Below, piece by piece: positions 7,379 through 10,190 of a stretch of DNA of 10,190 bases; within the stretch, counting starts at the first letter, position 1, and each line of letters begins with the position of its first letter. The DNA lies in contig NXFV01001083.1 in the NCBI GenBank assembly GCA_002803225.1, forward strand, positions 1 through 10,190, read 5' to 3'. The notes under the pieces were generated by a model that was not told where the DNA came from, made no database searches, and saw only the letters and a list, made by a program, of their open reading frames with translations. The position numbers and the translations under genes are program-made. Origin of the DNA: Gamarada debralockiae (taxonomy: Eukaryota > Ascomycota > Leotiomycetes > Helotiales > Hyphodiscaceae).

Positions 7379-8000
7379 GGTTGGCTAAGAGTCATCCAAC
7401 TTTTGGCCTGTCTTTAGCAGATATCAAGATGACATCAGCTATCAGATCGAAAACTATTGCCCGGTCATGGGCTATCGAACAGAGAGGAGATCGTATCTAA
7501 GCCTTATGTCGTTGTGTAGAGACCGCTAAAGAAATTTGTAAGGCCGAGTGAAGCTTGGTTGGCTCGCAGACACGTATATGGACATTGTCCCGTGTCGAAA
7601 TTGTTGCAATTTTGATGGAGGTTGACGACTGGATTTAGCACTCTAAGCGGGGTGAACCCTATACACAACCAGTATACAAACTGCAGCTGTACAGTGTACA
7701 TTGTATCACAGAGCTCCAACAGAAATATGAGGCTATTATGGGTCACGTGTTGTCAATGAAGACATCCTGGAGCAGGCTTCACTGAACTTGACTTAATTCT
7801 TACAGTTCTACAGAGCCTGTATTTATAGACTATCGAACTCCCTATACTGCCTGTACGTCCGTACCTTTACGGCCGAGTCTACAGGGGTGGGGTCAGATAG
7901 TGTGACAGCTCTATGCAATGGAATCTCACGCATTAAAGCCTCTACGTAGAAGGTGCTGTATTATACGAAAATGCTAAGCTAAGGAGAGAAGAGAGAGGTT
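7379..8000. other. Intergenic stretch, no recognisable gene
   Basis: The left part should hold the promoter of the minus-strand gene starting at 7378, but no clear TATA box lies close to it. A minus-strand TATAAAT at 7821-7827 has no gene nearby. Short open frames in both directions lack motifs. The right side may contain further decayed sequence of the adjoining NLR pseudogene, which I could not follow past 8001. Confidence 0.45.
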
Positions 8001-8605
8001 CTACGAGTACACGACCCGGATCGCACCAAGAGTGCTAAATGGAATATACTCAGATAATGCACCGGATTTATTGTCTTTATGGCTGTCGTGATAGAACATT
8101 TCGAAGTCATCTGCGTTGTCCATAATCATGAGCCATTTTCCTGTACTTTCCTGGACTACTGGTAACCTGGTCTTGACTATCTCTTAACGTCTGCTTTATC
8201 GTCCTCAAACCCAGGAATCTTGAGTTGCCGCCGAATATCACGATACGCATTATCGAAACTTATTGTATCGCTTGCCCGGACCCAAAACACAGAACACGTC
8301 GGAGAAATTGTCTGGAGCTGGAAAGCACATTCTAAGGCAATTTGGGTCTTCCCGGCTCTACCAAGGCCTCCTAGAGCTATACGTTGACAGTCTCCCCCAG
8401 TATCCTCCCGGAGAGGGCCCTCTACCGCTGAGATTCGACACCGGCATTCGAAGTGACGAAGAACGAAATAATGGGGAGGCACAGTGGATGCTGCCAAGAA
8501 TTGAGGAGCTCTGGATAGTGAGCATGTGCCAAAAATCTTCGGCACACTATCACCGAGAGACAGCGAATCCGACATTCTGACAGCCACAACCGACGAAAAC
8601 TTCAA
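8001..8605 (-). pseudogene. NB-ARC ATPase fragment of a fungal NLR receptor
   Basis: The minus strand encodes a recognisable nucleotide-binding domain. Walker A is IALGGLGRAGKTQIALE (GxxxxGKT intact). It is followed by SVFWVRASDTISFDNAYRDI and IPGFEDDKADVKR up to a TAG at 8177-8179. In the overlapping frame the protein resumes at 8177 as VKTRLPVVQESTGKWLMIMDNADD, the Walker B segment of fungal NLRs, and runs to a stop at 8001. One lost T (AGATTAGTC to AGATAGTC) explains the break. Upstream, a decayed version of the FxxNxxFVGR-type pre-P-loop motif can be seen across two frames near 8420-8470. No ATG or effector domain precedes it, and no sensor repeats follow. Intact relatives bind ATP to switch on regulated cell death and non-self recognition. 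This copy is not functional. Confidence 0.85.
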
Positions 8606-8731
8606 GATATCTCACCGCTCGCCAAGCAGCTGAATCAAATCCCTTTTGAGTATCAAACGCAAGATGCAGCAGCTCAAATAGGCAAAAGTATGCAGCCTAA
8701 ACCAATAATTGAGCTACATTGAGAAAGCTCG
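8606..8731. other. Short stretch between NB-ARC fragment and left solo LTR
   Basis: A minus-strand frame around 8560-8690 looks protein-like (LLHLAFDTQKGFDSAAWRAV) and may be decayed coding sequence upstream of the NB-ARC fragment. I cannot identify it. Confidence 0.25.
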
Positions 8732-8885
8732 TGTCAGTTGAGCTGTATGGGGGCGAAATATAGAGGCATTTATAGGACCTAGCTGATATCTAAGGAGCTG
8801 AAATACAAGGAGGGGAAGAGCTCGTCTTATACCACAGAAGAGGGGAAAATACAGGCTATACCTGATTAGGCAATTCCAACCAACA
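8732..8885 (+). repeat. Solo-LTR-like repeat, copy 1 (154 bp)
   Basis: Begins TGTCAGTTG and ends CCAACCAACA, the TG...CA termini of an LTR. It is flanked by a near-perfect 5-bp repeat, GCTCG (8727-8731) and GCCCG (8886-8890). It aligns with copy 2 at 9371-9527 along its whole length, with roughly 85-90% identity by eye and a few small gaps. The TATA box of copy 2 is degraded here. Because each copy has its own flanking duplication, they are separate insertions, not the two ends of one retrotransposon. A MITE-like element is the alternative, since the ends are also weakly inverted. Confidence 0.68.
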
Positions 8886-8894
8886 GCCCGCGAC

Positions 8895-9295
8895 TCAAAG
8901 TGGAAGGCGAGTAGCCTTGATGTATCCGAGCCTGAAGGATATCGTGGTGAGTCGATTTAGCTGAGACTGACGGCCAACAAAATCCCTATTGCGGCCGAAG
9001 GGTAGCACCCTAAGTGGTTTCGGAGGGACTAGCTGCGAATTAGCTATAATCTATAAAGTCACAATCTTAAAAAGACGAGACATGCCACTAGCAGAATAAT
9101 GTTTAGCAGATCTACTCACGAGGCGTGCACCGCAGCACCTGCCGCGTATACGGCGTCTGACGTTGTGGAATGGCTTGTAGCTGCAGCCTGTATCATGCCC
9201 GATCTGGCTTCTAAGAGACGGAGAGCAATATCTCAATTTTCTCCAATTTTTCTTCTCATCCAGGCTTCGACTCCCGCGTCAAGATACCTTCTCAT
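8895..9295 (-). pseudogene. Second decayed NLR fragment with pre-P-loop FGRNRDFVGR motif
   Basis: From ATG 9295 the minus strand reads MRRYLDAGVEAWMRRK up to a TGA at 9233-9235, which fits a CGA to TGA change. It then runs DIALRLLEARSGMIQAAATS to a TGA at 9116-9118. That stop overlaps a good intron donor (GTGAGT, from 9119), and TTCGCAG ends at 9033. Downstream, 8895-9032 reads VLPFGRNRDFVGRQSQLNRL (motif at 8970-8999), the segment that normally sits just before the Walker A loop in fungal NB-ARC proteins. Joining the two blocks by this intron leaves them out of phase, so a frameshift or wrong acceptor is implied. The P-loop itself is missing; the sequence stops next to the solo LTR. This is distinct from the NB-ARC fragment at 8001-8605, which has its own decayed version of the motif. 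Confidence 0.5.
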
Positions 9296-9370
9296 GATGG
9301 TTCATATCGGTTCTAGTGGAAGTGGGCAAAGAGGGTCGTGCGTGGTGGTGCTAGTCTTAGTCGAGCGAGG

Positions 9371-9527
9371 TGTCACTTGAGCTGTTTGGGGGCGAAATAT
9401 AGTGGCATTTTTAGAGCTAGCTGATATCTAAGGAGTTGAAAATACAAGGAGGGGAAGAGCTCTCTTATGCTATAAAAGAGGGAGGGGAAAATCCAGGCTA
9501 TACCCAATTAGGCAGTTCCAACCAACA
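9371..9527 (+). repeat. Solo-LTR-like repeat, copy 2 (157 bp) with perfect 5-bp target duplication
   Basis: Begins TGTCACTTG and ends CCAACCAACA. It is flanked by CGAGG at 9366-9370 and again at 9528-9532, a perfect 5-bp target duplication as made by retroviral-type integrases. It keeps a plus-strand TATA box (TATAAAAG at 9471-9478), as an LTR promoter would. No internal retrotransposon sequence is attached, so it is a solo LTR from recombination, or a very small non-autonomous element. The parent element is not in the window. Confidence 0.75.
9471..9478 (+). promoter_or_regulatory. TATA box inside solo LTR copy 2
   Basis: TATAAAAG within the LTR-like repeat, oriented to the right. It would fire into the decayed remnant at 9532-9696. 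The aligned site in copy 1 (8830-8837) is mutated, so it is not conserved between copies. Confidence 0.4.
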
Positions 9528-9531
9528 CGAG

Positions 9532-9696
9532 GCCTCCCTACATTCCGCCAAGGCTCTTGGATCCTGCCATCGACGGCATCAACATCAAGGCTTAATTGAC
9601 AGAAAAGGATGTTCCTGCCATCAAGCATATCGAATATGTCACTTCTTGCAACTGGCTTAGTAGGAAATCCCCTGCTATCCTTATGCTAGGTCGATC
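9532..9696 (+). pseudogene. Short decayed coding remnant beside the solo LTR
   Basis: Just right of the LTR the plus strand reads RLLDPAIDGINIKA, then a TAA, then LTEKDVPAIKHIEYVTSC and NWLSRKSPAILMLG. This resembles, from memory, the start of fungal proteins often annotated as RAI1-like/decapping nuclease or (wrongly) geranylgeranyl pyrophosphate synthetase, which carry a Tyr-Asn-Trp-Leu...Pro-x-Ile-x-Val-Pro-Gly motif. Here the final Val-Pro is Met-Leu and the frame soon meets tandem stops. It is a relic at best, and the family call is tentative. Confidence 0.3.
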
Positions 9697-9884
9697 TCAA
9701 AGTCTCTAATAGTTGATTATCTTACCAATAGGTGAGATGGAGACCTTATTCTCCCTAGCATCAGTGCATCCACGGGACAGTTTCCTAGCCGCGTAGTGCT
9801 CTTTGTTGCATTTAAGAAATAGTTTAACGCAGACCCGAATATTTCTCTCGATTGGCATATGCTGAGATAATTTCGATAAGAGTG
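9697..9884. other. Short intergenic stretch downstream of the TPR gene
   Basis: Probably the 3' flank of the minus-strand TPR gene. A 60-codon minus-strand open frame overlaps it but has no motif and no plausible start context. Nothing else is visible. Confidence 0.4.
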
Positions 9885-10190
9885 TCAAGTATCCTCAAGC
9901 CTTCTCGACTTTGTTATTTTTCTTTTCCATTTCTTCAACCTGCTTTGAGACTTATTGGGAGTTGCTTCTTGTTGAATAGAATCCAGGGTATTTGAAGCAT
10001 TAGAGGGCGTTATTTTTAGCCCTGCTTCTCGGTTATTGTAACCTGATTGTTGATAAATTGTTGCTAGGTTTTCTATAGTTGTAATTGTATCAGGGTGCTT
10101 CTCGCCAAGTACCTCCTTCTGTAGCTTGAGTACTTCGACCTCAAGCCGTTCAGCCTCATCTGACCGGCCTTGCTGCCACCAGGTTGCTGC
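9885..10190 (-). CDS. C-terminal end of a TPR (kinesin-light-chain-like) protein, partial
   Basis: The frame enters from the right edge and is open for 101 codons to TGA at 9885-9887. The first ~55 residues are the tetratricopeptide pattern of fungal NLR and kinesin-light-chain-like proteins: AATWWQQGRSDEAERLEVE, then VLKLQKEVLGEKHPDTITT, then IENLATIYQQSGYNNREA. The 42-residue unit with the GEKHPDT turn is typical. TPR arrays form the C-terminal sensor of NB-ARC-TPR receptors, so the unseen upstream part could encode an NB-ARC domain, but a stand-alone TPR protein is possible. After the last repeat comes a basic, Ser/Lys-rich tail of about 45 residues instead of a clean end. That may be natural or may reflect truncation of the repeat array. 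The start lies beyond 10190. Confidence 0.82.
   Translation of the reverse strand, partial: AATWWQQGRSDEAERLEVEVLKLQKEVLGEKHPDTITTIENLATIYQQSGYNNREAGLKITPSNASNTLDSIQQEATPNKSQSRLKKWKRKITKSRRLEDT

Noticed and set aside
7504..7746. 80-codon minus-strand frame
   Set aside because: No motif, no start context, no splice-linked extension.
7748..7880. Possible third LTR (TGTTGTC...TCTACA with an internal TATA-like site)
   Set aside because: No flanking duplication and no similarity to the other two LTR-like repeats.
9099..9380. 93-codon plus-strand frame
   Set aside because: It is antisense to the decayed NLR fragment, runs into the solo LTR and has no motif of its own.
8732..9527. The two LTR-like repeats as the ends of one small LTR retrotransposon
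   Set aside because: The outer flanks (GCTCG and CGAGG) do not match, while each copy has its own target duplication. The DNA between them is NLR relic.
1..10190. tRNA, rRNA or snoRNA genes
   Set aside because: No A/B-box pair with a cloverleaf and no rRNA-like block was seen on either strand.

Overview
The window looks like accessory, transposon-rich nuclear DNA of a filamentous ascomycete (Pezizomycotina). Reasons: short spliceosomal introns with fungal-type donor, branch and acceptor sites; a fungal-type Tc1/mariner (IS630 superfamily, DDE_3) transposase; solo-LTR-like repeats with 5-bp target duplications; and several broken fragments of fungal NLR (STAND) immune-receptor genes. No prokaryotic operon, rRNA, tRNA or CRISPR array is visible.

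Layout. 1-1540: no supportable gene. About 1543-1930 (+): two decayed copies of a motif typical of the N-terminal region of fungal NACHT NLR proteins. 2175-5765: a complete 3.6-kb DNA transposon with perfect 36-bp terminal inverted repeats and a TA target duplication. It holds two convergent genes: an intact transposase (minus strand, right half) and a long decayed accessory ORF (plus strand, left half). The accessory ORF carries a cysteine cluster, a 21-bp coding minisatellite and an excess of in-frame TAG codons. 6200-7378 (-): a probable intact three-exon gene of unknown function (about 329 aa by my splice model), with a hairpin just past its stop. 7379-8000: no recognisable gene. 8001-8605 (-): NB-ARC ATPase pseudogene fragment. 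8732-8885 and 9371-9527: two related solo-LTR-like repeats. 8895-9295 (-): a second decayed NLR fragment ending in a pre-P-loop motif. About 9532-9696 (+): a short decayed coding remnant. 9885-10190 (-): the C-terminal end of a TPR protein that runs off the right edge.

How it fits together. The region reads as an NLR graveyard: pieces of an N-terminal domain, of NB-ARC nucleotide-binding domains and of a TPR sensor array, broken by indels and nonsense changes and interrupted by transposable elements. The element at 2175-5765 looks the youngest, because its TIRs are identical and its transposase is open. Its accessory gene is nevertheless heavily damaged. The most unusual features are the two-gene convergent architecture with matching subterminal promoter regions, and the accessory reading frame broken almost only by TAG. 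All protein-family names come from recognised motifs; no database search was run.
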